The notes below the pieces were generated by a model. That model ran no database searches, was not told where the DNA came from, and saw only the letters and a list, made by a program, of their open reading frames with translations. From the NCBI RefSeq assembly GCF_000423625.1, contig NZ_AUII01000001.1:186001-250000 (forward strand): a stretch of 64,000 nucleotides of DNA. The letters are read 5' to 3'. The position numbers and the translations under genes were made by a program. Shown one piece after another: positions 7,876-15,727 of this stretch. This DNA is from Pseudonocardia asaccharolytica DSM 44247 = NBRC 16224. Its GTDB lineage: Bacteria > Actinomycetota > Actinomycetes > Mycobacteriales > Pseudonocardiaceae. Numbering within the stretch: the first letter of the stretch is position 1; every line of letters begins with the position of its first letter.

Positions 7876-8712
7876 TCATGGCTCCATGGCGCGGGTGGCT
7901 CCATGGCGCGGGGGAGGGGCCGGACCCGGCTGACAGCGCGGGCACCAGTAGGCCGCCCGCGCGTGGACCCCGTCGCCCTGCTTCGCCGAGCGGATCCGGG
8001 TGCCGCAGCGGCGGCAGCGTTGGCCCGCCCGCCCGTACACCCACTGCGCCTCACCCGCGCGCGTCGATCCGGTGGTGCTCTGCTGGGGCCGATCGGCGTT
8101 GCGCCGCAACAACTCGCGCGCCAGCGCGATCGCGGCGGGCGGGTCGGGCACGTCGCGCACCAGCGTCCACGGCGAGAGCCCGAGGAGGAAGCACACCTCG
8201 GTCTGGTAGAGGTTCCCTACCCCCGCCATCACCCGCTGCTCCAGCAGCGCGAGCCCGATCTCCTGATCGGGTCGCGCGGTGAGCCTGCGCAGCGCCGCCG
8301 CGGCGTGCCCGTCGTCCCAGCCGGGGTCGAGCAGGTCGGGGCCGAGGTGGCCGACCAGCCGGTCCTCGTCGGCGGTGGGGAGCAGTTCCAGATCGTGCAG
8401 GGCGAACCCGACGGCGACCCGGTCGCCGGTCTCGAGCACCACCCGCGCCTGGTGGGCCGGTCGCCGCCAGCGCATCCCTGGCCGGTAGAGATGCCAGGCA
8501 CCGTCCATCTGGAGATGGCTGTGCAGGCTGCGGCCGTCGTCGAAGCGGGTGAACAGGTGCTTTCCGACGGTGGCGACCCCGGTGACGGTCCGGCCTGCCA
8601 GGTCGTGCTCGACCCAGCGCGGATGCCGTAGCTCGCCCCGCCGCAGCCGGTGGCCGACCAACGCGGCGCCCAGCCGCTTGCCGGCGAGGTGGACGGTGTC
8701 GCCCTCGGGCAC
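7876..8712 (-). CDS. nei: Endonuclease VIII-type DNA glycosylase/AP lyase (Fpg/Nei family)
   Basis: Base-excision repair enzyme that removes oxidised bases and cleaves the abasic site. The N-terminus PEGDTVH gives the catalytic Pro2 and Glu3 after Met removal, and the first Lys-bearing segment VGKHLF follows the family. The helix-two-turn-helix motif lies around GVGNLYQTEVCFLLG, and a C-terminal zinc finger has CRRCGTRI and YWCPRC. The GTG start at 8712 lies 6 nt after TACCGT, a leaderless arrangement. The last 13 residues (RHGATRAMEP end) are encoded by the 17-bp tandem repeat and probably were added recently. In mycobacteria nei lies beside lhr, which here is 7 kb away. Confidence 0.9.
   Translation of the reverse strand: MPEGDTVHLAGKRLGAALVGHRLRRGELRHPRWVEHDLAGRTVTGVATVGKHLFTRFDDGRSLHSHLQMDGAWHLYRPGMRWRRPAHQARVVLETGDRVAVGFALHDLELLPTADEDRLVGHLGPDLLDPGWDDGHAAAALRRLTARPDQEIGLALLEQRVMAGVGNLYQTEVCFLLGLSPWTLVRDVPDPPAAIALARELLRRNADRPQQSTTGSTRAGEAQWVYGRAGQRCRRCGTRIRSAKQGDGVHARAAYWCPRCQPGPAPPPRHGATRAMEP
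7879..7912. repeat. 17-bp tandem direct repeat at the nei 3' end
   Basis: TGGCTCCATGGCGCGGG occurs twice without a gap (7879-7895 and 7896-7912). Its TGGCTCCAT part also appears in the palindrome at 7828-7855. The repeat forms the last codons of nei. Confidence 0.85.
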
Positions 8713-8718
8713 GGTTCG

Positions 8719-8724
8719 ACGGTA
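8719..8724 (-). promoter_or_regulatory. -10 element TACCGT of nei
   Basis: TACCGT on the minus strand fits TANNNT and ends 6 nt before the GTG at 8712, implying a leaderless mRNA. It fixes the start codon choice. Confidence 0.55.
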
Positions 8725-8826
8725 CGCGCATCCACCGATCGGTGGAGTGACGGTCCACCGGGGCGATCGGCATCGCGCGGCGCGCGGTCGATCCCCTGAC
8801 GCGCGTGGCCCGCGAGTCTGGTGGAC

Positions 8827-9732
8827 ATGGCGGTCATCGAGGTCAACGGACTACTCAAACGCTACGGCGCCCAGGTCGCGGTGGATGACGTCTCCTTCAC
8901 CGTGGCGGAGGGCGAGATCTTCGGCGTGCTCGGCCCGAACGGCGCCGGGAAGACGACGACGGTCGACTGCATCACGGGACTGCGCGTCCCCGACCGCGGC
9001 ACGATCGAGGTGCTCGGCCTGGACCCGCGACGCGACGGCGACACGCTGCGCCGTGTGCTCGGTGTGCAGTTGCAGCACGGCCGGCTGCCCGAGCGGATGA
9101 CGGTGGGAGAGGCGGTGGCGCTCTACGCCTCGTTCTACACCGATCCCGCCGACGGCGACGCGCTGCTCGAGCGGCTCGGGCTCGACCGGATGCGGGCCAC
9201 CCGCTTCGGTGCGCTCTCCGGCGGGCAGCAGCAGCGGCTGGCGATCGTGCTCGCGCTGATCGGACGTCCGCGGATCGCCGTGCTCGACGAGCTGACCACC
9301 GGGCTCGACCCGCAGTCGCGCCGCAACACGTGGGAGCTCGTCGAACAGATCCGCGCGGACGGGGTCACCGTCCTGCTGGTCACGCACTTCATGGAGGAAG
9401 CCGAGCGGCTCTGTGACCGGCTGGCGCTCATCGACGCCGGACGCGTTGTCGCGATCGACACGCCGGACGGCCTCGTCGAGCGGGTCCGGGCACCGCAGGT
9501 GATCCGATTCCGGCCCTCGGAGCCGGTGCCCGATGCGGTGTTGCTCGCCCTGCCCGAGGTTGCCGCGGTGACCCAGCACCAGGGGTGCGTCGAGGTCACC
9601 GGCACCGGTGACGTGCTCGCCGCCGTGACCACCGCGCTGGCCCAGCGCCGGATCGTCGCGGCCGAGCTGCGGATCACCCAGCCTCGGCTCGATGACGCGT
9701 TCGTCGCGCTCACCGGGGAGACCGGGCGATGA
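8827..9732 (+). CDS. ABC transporter ATP-binding protein (ABC-2 / DRR type)
   Basis: Cytoplasmic ATPase of an exporter, 301 residues. Walker A GPNGAGKT at 36-43, signature LSGGQQQR near 130-137, Walker B IAVLDELTTGLDP near 150-162 and the H-loop in LLVTHFMEEAERL. The C-terminal ~85 residues resemble the accessory domain of drug- or lipid-export ATPases. I prefer the ATG at 8827 to the GTG at 8821: a GAGTCT hexamer lies 7 nt before it. The permease gene overlaps its stop (ATGA), and a sensor kinase and response regulator follow in the same transcription unit, so export is probably induced by that system. Confidence 0.9.
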   Translation: MAVIEVNGLLKRYGAQVAVDDVSFTVAEGEIFGVLGPNGAGKTTTVDCITGLRVPDRGTIEVLGLDPRRDGDTLRRVLGVQLQHGRLPERMTVGEAVALYASFYTDPADGDALLERLGLDRMRATRFGALSGGQQQRLAIVLALIGRPRIAVLDELTTGLDPQSRRNTWELVEQIRADGVTVLLVTHFMEEAERLCDRLALIDAGRVVAIDTPDGLVERVRAPQVIRFRPSEPVPDAVLLALPEVAAVTQHQGCVEVTGTGDVLAAVTTALAQRRIVAAELRITQPRLDDAFVALTGETGR

Positions 9733-10466
9733 AGGGGCTGTGTGCGCTGACCATCTCGGAGACCCGGCTGTTCCTGCGCGACCGCGCGAGCGCCTTCTAC
9801 ACCCTCGCCTTCCCGGCGCTGCTGCTTGCGGTGCTCGGGTCGATCCCGTTCTTCGGCGAGCCGGTCGCGCCCGATGGTCCGCGGCTGATCGAGGTGTACG
9901 TGCCGGTCGTGATCGCGCTGGTGCTCGCCGCGGTGGCGCTGCAGGGCCTGCCGTCGCTGCTGGCCTCCTACCGCGAGCAGGGTGTGCTGCGCAGGCTGCG
10001 GGTCACACCCGTGCGGCCGGAAACGCTGCTCACCGCCGTGCTGATCATGATGCTGGGCGTCACGGCCGTGTCGACGGTGCTGGTGCTGGCCGTCGGCCGG
10101 ATCGCGTTCGGGGTCGCGCTGCCCGCCGCCCCGCTGGCCTTCGCCGTCGCGCTGCTGTTCACCGCGGCCGCGATCTACGGGCTCGGGCTGCTGGTTGCGG
10201 CCGTCGCGTCCACGGGGCGGGCCGGGAACGCGATCGGCTCTCTCGTGTTCTTCCCGATGCTGTTCTTCGGTGGAATGTGGCTACCGCGCGACGCGATGCC
10301 CACGCTGTTGCGGACGATCAGCGACTTCACGCCGCTCGGCGCCGGGGTCGGCGCGGTCCAGGCGGCCTCGGCGGGGGCGTGGCCGCAGCTGGTACACCTC
10401 GGCGTGCTGCTCGCCTGGGCGGTGGCCGCGGGTGCGCTGGCGGCTAGGTTGTTCCGCTGGGAGTAG
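9729..10466 (+). CDS. ABC-2 type transporter permease
   Basis: Membrane partner of the preceding ATPase, 245 residues with six predicted hydrophobic segments: around 18-38, 55-78, 98-122, 130-153, 162-185 and 215-240. The sequence LASYREQGVLRRLRVTPVRP is the usual cytoplasmic loop of this family. The ATG overlaps the ATPase stop by 4 nt. The substrate cannot be told from sequence; drug or lipid export is typical for such pairs. Confidence 0.88.
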   Translation: MKGLCALTISETRLFLRDRASAFYTLAFPALLLAVLGSIPFFGEPVAPDGPRLIEVYVPVVIALVLAAVALQGLPSLLASYREQGVLRRLRVTPVRPETLLTAVLIMMLGVTAVSTVLVLAVGRIAFGVALPAAPLAFAVALLFTAAAIYGLGLLVAAVASTGRAGNAIGSLVFFPMLFFGGMWLPRDAMPTLLRTISDFTPLGAGVGAVQAASAGAWPQLVHLGVLLAWAVAAGALAARLFRWE

Positions 10467-10479
10467 GAGGAGACCGCGG

Positions 10480-11742
10480 ATGGTCGGGCAACGCGCCGAG
10501 GACCGGCTCGACGCCGTCGAGCGCCGGGCGGAGATGATCATCGATCGCTTCACGCCGTTCCTCGGACTCGGTCTCGGGCTGATCCTCACGATCGTCGTCC
10601 TGCCGTCCGAGGGGCCTCGGTTCTGGGCGGTGACCGGTGCGCTGGTGGCGGCGACGCTGGCCTGGACGCTGCTGCTGGCCGTGCTGCCGCCGGTCCGGGC
10701 GGACGAGCCGCGGCTCGGCGCCGTCTATATGGTCGGGATGCTCGCGTTGACCGCGGCGCTCACCTGGCTGTCACCATTGTTCGCGTTCCTGGTGCTCGCC
10801 GTCTACGGTCACGCCTTCCGCTTCCTGCGCGGCCACTGGCGCTTCGCGGCGGTGGCGGTCGCGGCGGCCGTCGCCGCGTACTCGCAGATGGGCGGCAGGC
10901 TCGCCGAACCGAGCCCAGGTTGGTGGGCCGGTCTGGCCGCGCTGGTCGTGGCCAACATGCTGGTCGCCGGCGGGTTCAGCTGGTTCTTCGCGCTGAGCGA
11001 CCAGCAGACCGAGCGGCGCAAGCAGATGATCGCCGAGCTCGAGGAGACCAACGCCCGGCTGGCAGCGGCGCTGGAGGAGAACGCCGGCCTGCACGCACAG
11101 CTGCTGGCCCAGGCTCGCGAGGCCGGGGTGCACGACGAGCGCCAGCGGATGGCCCGCGAGATCCACGACACCCTCGCCCAGGGACTGACCGGGATCGTCA
11201 CCCAGCTCGAGGCGGCGATGGCCGCGGGGGACGACGAGCTGCGCGACCGGCACGTCGGCCTCGCCCGCGGTCTGGCCCGGGAGAGCTTGCGCGAGGCCCG
11301 GCGCTCGGTCGAGGCGCTGCGCCCCGAGCCGCTCGAGGCCGCGCAGCTGCCCGACGCGCTCGCCGACCTGGCGCACCGCTGGTCGGAGATCTCCGGGGTG
11401 GCGGTCCGGCTGGACACGACCGGGGTGGCGCGCGCGCTGCTGCCCGAGCTGGAGGTGACGTTGTTCCGGGTGGCGCAGGAGGCGCTGGCCAACGTCGCCA
11501 AGCATGCCGAGGCGACCACGGTCGGCCTCACCCTGTCCTATATGGACGAAGTGGTGGTCCTCGATGTGCGCGACGACGGCATCGGGTTCGCCCCGGGCGA
11601 GCGGCGCGGCGGGTTCGGTCTGACCGCGATGGAGCAGCGGGTGCGCCGGGTGTCGGGCAGCTGCTCGATCGAGAGCGCGCCCGGCGAGGGGACCGCGCTG
11701 AGCGTGAGTGTGCCGGCGATACCGGCGGAGGTGCAGGTGTGA
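10480..11742 (+). CDS. Sensor histidine kinase (NarL/DesK type, HisKA_3)
   Basis: Membrane sensor of a two-component system, 420 residues. The N-terminal half has about five transmembrane helices (25-170) with almost no extracytoplasmic domain, so it probably senses the membrane or a drug within it. A coiled segment (about 180-215) leads to the HisKA_3 dimerisation domain with phospho-acceptor H229 in REIHDTLAQG. The ATP-binding domain has the N-box around LANVAKHAEA, the G1 box VRDDGIGF and G2 near RGGFGLTAMEQR. ATG 10480 follows GGAGGAGA. The regulator gene overlaps its 3' end. Confidence 0.92.
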   Translation: MVGQRAEDRLDAVERRAEMIIDRFTPFLGLGLGLILTIVVLPSEGPRFWAVTGALVAATLAWTLLLAVLPPVRADEPRLGAVYMVGMLALTAALTWLSPLFAFLVLAVYGHAFRFLRGHWRFAAVAVAAAVAAYSQMGGRLAEPSPGWWAGLAALVVANMLVAGGFSWFFALSDQQTERRKQMIAELEETNARLAAALEENAGLHAQLLAQAREAGVHDERQRMAREIHDTLAQGLTGIVTQLEAAMAAGDDELRDRHVGLARGLARESLREARRSVEALRPEPLEAAQLPDALADLAHRWSEISGVAVRLDTTGVARALLPELEVTLFRVAQEALANVAKHAEATTVGLTLSYMDEVVVLDVRDDGIGFAPGERRGGFGLTAMEQRVRRVSGSCSIESAPGEGTALSVSVPAIPAEVQV

Positions 11743-12404
11743 GCGGGGTGACGGGGGACGGGCCGGCGAACCCGATCCGGGTGCTGATCGTGGATGACCA
11801 TCCGGTGGTCCGCGACGGCCTGCGGGGGGTGCTGTCGGGTGCGCCGGACATGGAGGTCGTCGGCGAGGCCGGACACGGCGCCGAGGCGCTGGCGCGGGTG
11901 GCGGCCATCCCGGTCGACGTGGTGCTGATGGACCTGCGGATGCCGACGATGGGTGGGGTCGAGGCGACCCGTGAGCTGCGGCGCACCGCCCCGTCGGTCC
12001 GGATTCTGGTGCTGACGACGTTCGACACCGATCGTGACGTGCTGCCGGCGATCGAGGCCGGGGCCACCGGATATCTGCTCAAGGACACCCCACGCGAGGA
12101 GCTGCTGCGCGCCGTGCGGGCGGCGTACCGCGGCGAGGCGGTGCTGTCCCCGGCGGTGGCGGGGCGGCTGATGGGACGGCTCCGCGTGTCGGACGAGGAG
12201 CCCGAGGAGCCACTGAGCGGGCGGGAGCTGGAGGTGCTGCGGCTGGTCGCGGGCGGGGCGACGAACCGCGAGATGGCCCGGCAGCTGTTCATCAGCGAGG
12301 CGACGATCAAGACCCATCTGTTGCACATCTACGCCAAGCTCGACGTTCGCGACCGCGCCTCCGCGGTCGCTGCGGCCTACCGGCGTGGCCTGCTGCCCCC
12401 CTGA
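11739..12404 (+). CDS. Response regulator, NarL/FixJ family
   Basis: Cognate regulator of the preceding kinase, 221 residues. The receiver domain has the acidic pair in VLIVDDHPVVRDG, phospho-acceptor D65 in VLMDLRMP, and the conserved Thr and Lys in LTTFDT and LLKDTP. A LuxR-type helix-turn-helix occupies about 155-215 (LSGRELEVLRLVAGGATNRE and ATIKTHLLHIYAKLDV). The GTG start overlaps the kinase stop (GTGTGA). It probably controls the ABC-2 exporter genes upstream, a common arrangement. Confidence 0.92.
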   Translation: MSGVTGDGPANPIRVLIVDDHPVVRDGLRGVLSGAPDMEVVGEAGHGAEALARVAAIPVDVVLMDLRMPTMGGVEATRELRRTAPSVRILVLTTFDTDRDVLPAIEAGATGYLLKDTPREELLRAVRAAYRGEAVLSPAVAGRLMGRLRVSDEEPEEPLSGRELEVLRLVAGGATNREMARQLFISEATIKTHLLHIYAKLDVRDRASAVAAAYRRGLLPP

Positions 12405-12440
12405 GCGAGCTTGCGAGCGAACAATCGGCGCTGACCACCC
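12405..12440 (+). other. GCGAGC-rich inverted motif after the response regulator gene
   Basis: GAGCGAGCTTGCGAGCGAAC directly follows the stop and contains the palindrome GCTCGCAAGCTCGC read on the minus strand. Similar GCGAGC-rich stretches recur in many GC-rich actinobacterial genomes. A weak hairpin terminator or small dispersed repeat is possible. Confidence 0.3.
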
Positions 12441-12529
12441 GCCGGGCCGAGCCCCGGCGCGACCGGCGGAGCTTCCGGTACCGTACGAGACGCGAGCGCC
12501 ATCAGGCCGAAGCCCATCGGGAGGGCCGC

Positions 12530-12823
12530 ATGCTCCGCACGAGCACGACCGCGCAGGCCATCGCCCTGCTCGTGCTCGGCTATGTCCTCGTCGCGGGTGA
12601 GCCGGGCGTGCTCATCGGCGTACTCGGCGCCGCGCTCTGGGCGTGGGGCCTGGTCAGGCATACCGCGGCGGGCCTGCGAACGGCCCCCGGCGCCGGCCCG
12701 GCCGTCCTCGCGCGGGCGCTGCGCCAGTCGCGGTCCAGGGCCGCGGTACCTCGTCAGCAGGATCCGGACGCGGCCGGGCATGCCCGCCCCCGCGCGCCGT
12801 CGGGGCTGGTTCCGGCGGTGTAG
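12530..12823 (+). CDS. Small membrane protein next to YidC (DUF6412-like)
   Basis: A 97-residue protein with two hydrophobic segments (about 8-30 and 32-50) and a basic, proline-rich tail containing RQQDPDAAGHARPRAPSG. From memory this tail resembles the DUF6412 family, which is found beside accessory YidC proteins in actinobacteria; I cannot confirm that here. A ribosome binding site GGGAGGG precedes the ATG. It is followed at 154 bp by the YidC gene on the same strand. Confidence 0.6.
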   Translation: MLRTSTTAQAIALLVLGYVLVAGEPGVLIGVLGAALWAWGLVRHTAAGLRTAPGAGPAVLARALRQSRSRAAVPRQQDPDAAGHARPRAPSGLVPAV

Positions 12824-12977
12824 CCCCCGTCGTGCCCGGTCGCGGGCAGGGTGGGCGGCGGCGCACCGCCGGGGTCGAGATGCCCTGATCGTCCCGCGGA
12901 ACGCCCTGGAGCGCCGGCATGCCCCTGCCCATCATGTCCCTGCCCATCCGTCCCGTCCGGCCCGGCGAGGTGCCGGC

Positions 12978-13970
12978 GTGCTGAACTTCCTCTACTACCC
13001 GATCTCGGCCGTCATGTGGTTCTGGCACCAGGTCTTCGGCCTCGTGCTCGGAGCCTCGAGCGGTGTGGCGTGGGCGCTGTCGGTGATCTTCCTCGTGCTC
13101 ACCCTCCGGGCCCTGATGATCAGGCCGTTCATCTCGCAGGTCCGGTCCGGCCGCAAGCTGCGCGTGCTCGCCCCGCAGCTCGCGGAGCTGCGCAAACGTC
13201 ATGCCGACGACAAGCAGAAGCTCGTCGAGGAGACCCAGCGGCTGCAGCGCGAACACGGCGTCAACATGATGGGCGGTTGCCTGCCGATGCTGATCCAGGC
13301 GCCGGTGTTCATCGCGCTCTATCACGTCCTGCGCTACTTCAACCGGCCCGGCCTGAGTTTCGAGCAGAACGCGGCGATCCCCAACTACGTGTTCAGCCCG
13401 GACGAGGTCCGATCGTTTCTCGAGGCCCGGCTGTTCGGGGCACCGCTGTCGTCCTACATCTCGATGCCCCAGTCGCTGCTCGACTCGTTCGGCGCGCATG
13501 TCGAGCGCTGGGAGGTGGTGGCCGTCGCGGTGCCGCTGGTGGTGCTGGCCGCGGTGGCTACGCATCTCAACGCCCGATTCTCGGCCCGCCAGCAGCAGGC
13601 CCAGCCGCTCGACGCCGGCGGTCAGGCCGGTCAGCTCGCGTCGATCGTGCGGTGGACTCCGTGGATCTTCCCGCTCGGTGTGATCGTCGGCGGGCTGTTC
13701 TTCGCGTTCCCGATCGCGATCCTGCTCTACTGGCTGACGAACAACGCCTGGACGATGACCCAGCAGCACCTCGTCTTCCGCAGGTTGGACGCCGAGGAGG
13801 CCCGGTCCGCCACCGAGGGGGCGGTCTCGGTGCCCGCGGAGCACGGTCCACACCGGACCGTCGCGCGGGCCGGGGCCGGCCGCCCCGCGTCCGGGCAGCC
13901 GACGCGGCGCGGGGGGAAGGCCGCCGCTGGCCGCAAGCGCTCCCGCACGCGCAAGGGCGGCCGCCACTGA
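12978..13970 (+). CDS. Accessory membrane protein insertase, YidC/Oxa1 family
   Basis: Inserts or folds proteins into the cytoplasmic membrane. It has the N-terminal LNFLYYPISAVMWFWHQVFG segment, the hallmark loop QVRSGRKLRVLAPQLAELRK, and LQREHGVNMMGGCLPMLIQAP, which are diagnostic of the family. Further membrane segments follow around 195-220, 255-280 and 285-300, and there is a basic Lys/Arg-rich tail (last ~40 residues) that could contact the ribosome. GTG 12978 follows GGCGAGG; the frame extends much further upstream without similarity. The housekeeping yidC normally lies near the replication origin with rpmH and rnpA, which are absent here, so this is a second copy. Confidence 0.85.
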   Translation: MLNFLYYPISAVMWFWHQVFGLVLGASSGVAWALSVIFLVLTLRALMIRPFISQVRSGRKLRVLAPQLAELRKRHADDKQKLVEETQRLQREHGVNMMGGCLPMLIQAPVFIALYHVLRYFNRPGLSFEQNAAIPNYVFSPDEVRSFLEARLFGAPLSSYISMPQSLLDSFGAHVERWEVVAVAVPLVVLAAVATHLNARFSARQQQAQPLDAGGQAGQLASIVRWTPWIFPLGVIVGGLFFAFPIAILLYWLTNNAWTMTQQHLVFRRLDAEEARSATEGAVSVPAEHGPHRTVARAGAGRPASGQPTRRGGKAAAGRKRSRTRKGGRH

Positions 13971-13990
13971 ACGCGCGTCAGGGGCCCGCG

Positions 13991-14365
13991 TCAGGGACGC
14001 GGGGCCAGGCCGAGCGCAACCGCGAAGTGGTCGGCGACGCCCTGTGCGGTCGTGACGTACTCCTTGTCCAGCTCCACGCTCCGGTCGTAGTACATGCTGA
14101 CCGTGGCGACCAGTGAGTCGCCGTAGAGCAAGGGGAGGGCCAGCAGGCTGACGTAGCCCTCCGCCCGCACCAGGTCGTGCGCCGCGGCCATCAGCGGGTC
14201 GGTACGCGCGTCGGCCACCACGACGTACTGTGCCGGGTCTTCCAGACGCGCTTGATCACGCCGTCGGTGCGACCGTCCTGGATGCGGCGGATGAGCGCCT
14301 CCAGATAACGCTCGGAGATCCGGTGCCGCCTCGCCACCCGCGACGTCGAGATCATCGCCTCGGAG
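13991..14365 (-). pseudogene. Broken GAF-domain protein gene
   Basis: On the minus strand the C-terminal frame reads a good GAF core: YVVVADARTDPLMAAAHDL, EGYVSLLALPLLYGDSLVAT and VADHFAVALGL, ending at TGA 13991-13993. About 14250 the similarity jumps to another frame, reading ISERYLEALIRRIQDGRTDG and VIKRVWKTRH, which are the usual residues before a GAF core. The jump without a start codon points to a frameshift and loss of the 5' end. The original was probably a GAF-sensor regulator. Degenerate DNA continues upstream. Confidence 0.55.
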
Positions 14366-14380
14366 GCGGCGGCCGAGCTG

Positions 14381-14962
14381 ATGACCCAGGAGGCGGTCGA
14401 CCAGCTGGTCCGGGTCGAACGGATGAACGTCCCGACCGGTGACTTCGTCCGGTCGATTCATGGTCGAGGGTTATCCGGCTCTCCGCCATGGTTCGACGAC
14501 GTGTGGAACGGGGTGTTCGACCGCATCGGCAGGCTCGGCGGCGCCGTGCCGCAGGACGTCGAACTGGGTTTCCACCTCTGCTACAGCGACTACCAGCACC
14601 AGCGGCAGGTGGAGCTGGCCGACGCGAGCACCCTCGTCCGCATGGCCGACGCGTTCACCGCCGTCGTCCCCCGGCGGATCGACTTCCTGCACCTGCCGGT
14701 GCGCGAGGACGTCGACGCGGGGCGCTACCTCGCTCCGCTGGCCGATCTGGCGCTCGACCCGGCCACCGAGCTGTACCTCGGACTGATCACCGACCGGGAC
14801 GGTACCGACTCCGCCTTCTCCCGGATCGCCACCGCCCGACGGCACATCGCCACCTTCGGGATCGCCACGGAGTGCGGGATAGGGCGAACACCGGTCGAGT
14901 CCGTGCCACCGCTGCTGCAGATCCACCGGGACGCGTCAGCCCGGCGTCGACCAGACGAGTGA
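14381..14962 (+). pseudogene. C-terminal half of a MetE/UROD-like TIM-barrel protein
   Basis: From about 14475 the frame reads PPWFDDVWNGVFDRIGRLGG, ELGFHLCYSDYQHQR, RIDFLHLPVREDVDAGRY and FGIATECGIGRTP. These are the second half of an uncharacterised family related to cobalamin-independent methionine synthase, whose members are about 370-390 residues long. Only some 160 residues remain. The in-frame ATG at 14381 and the first ~30 codons lie over the debris of the antisense GAF gene and show no family similarity. I therefore treat it as a 5'-truncated gene, though a short protein could still be made. Confidence 0.5.
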
Positions 14963-15090
14963 CGACCGACCTGGACGCCTGATCTGTCCCCGGCCGGACA
15001 GCGGTCACATGTCCCTCGCGACGATCATGGCGATCATTCGTCGGGCGCGCTGACTCGTGGAGAGAACCCGGCAGATGAGGGGTTCGGGAT

Positions 15091-15162
15091 GCTCGCACAC
15101 ACACCGCGGTGCTCACGCATCGGGCGGAGCCTGTGTGCCAGCATCGCGATGTGTGTGCGAGC
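15091..15162. repeat. Inverted repeat upstream of the lipoprotein gene
   Basis: GCTCGCACACACA (15091-15103) and TGTGTGTGCGAGC (15150-15162) are exact reverse complements, 46 nt apart. A third related block, CTGTGTGCCAGCATC, lies between them. They form a possible long hairpin or operator in the 245-bp gap before the lipoprotein gene, where I see no gene. Confidence 0.4.
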
Positions 15163-15207
15163 ACGCCACGACACCGATACCGCCCCGGCGAGGAGCCGGA
15201 CTGTCAT

Positions 15208-15678
15208 GTGCGCTCGCTCTTAGGCTCGGAGCGAGCCCGGTCGGGTCTTCCAGCCTTGGTCGTGGCGGCGCTGCTCGTGGTGATCGGTTGCGCGCCGGCG
15301 CCGGGCGGATCGGGCGCGCCGGGCGCGCCGCAGGCCGCCTCGTTGACGCATCTCGTGCGGAAGCTCGGCTCGATCGCGAAGGACGAGTGCCAGACGCATC
15401 CCGCCGCGGACATCTATCCGCGGTGTGCCCGGTTCGTTGCGCAGGTGGAGAACGCAGCGGCTCAGGCCCGGTCGGTGGTGGAGGGACGGCCGCAGGAGGC
15501 GACGATCGACGCCGCGGCAGGCCGGGTCGGAGGGGCGATCGACCGCTTCACCGGCGATGGCTGCCTGCCCGGTCCGGGCGGCGAGCCCCCGTCGTCGCCC
15601 GAGATCTGCGGGCCGGACCTGGCGCGGCTGCAGGAGGAGCTGCGTGGCCTGCTCGGCGCGCTCGGCCCGGCCCGCTGA
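15208..15678 (+). CDS. Hypothetical lipoprotein
   Basis: A 156-residue exported protein of unknown function. The N-terminus is a type II signal peptide: basic n-region, hydrophobic PALVVAALLVVIG and a lipobox with the lipidation Cys at C28 (VIGC). The mature part is Ala/Gly/Pro-rich at first, then mostly helical with four Cys (C-x-T around 58, C near 70, and two near 127-140) that could form two disulphides. GTG 15208 was chosen because it starts the signal peptide; GAGGAG lies upstream at a slightly long distance. It is monocistronic and convergent with lhr. Confidence 0.65.
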   Translation: MRSLLGSERARSGLPALVVAALLVVIGCAPAPGGSGAPGAPQAASLTHLVRKLGSIAKDECQTHPAADIYPRCARFVAQVENAAAQARSVVEGRPQEATIDAAAGRVGGAIDRFTGDGCLPGPGGEPPSSPEICGPDLARLQEELRGLLGALGPAR

Positions 15679-15727
15679 GCTCGTCCGGGCGGTGGGTCGG
15701 CGTCTCCCGGTGCGGTGGCGCGGCGGG

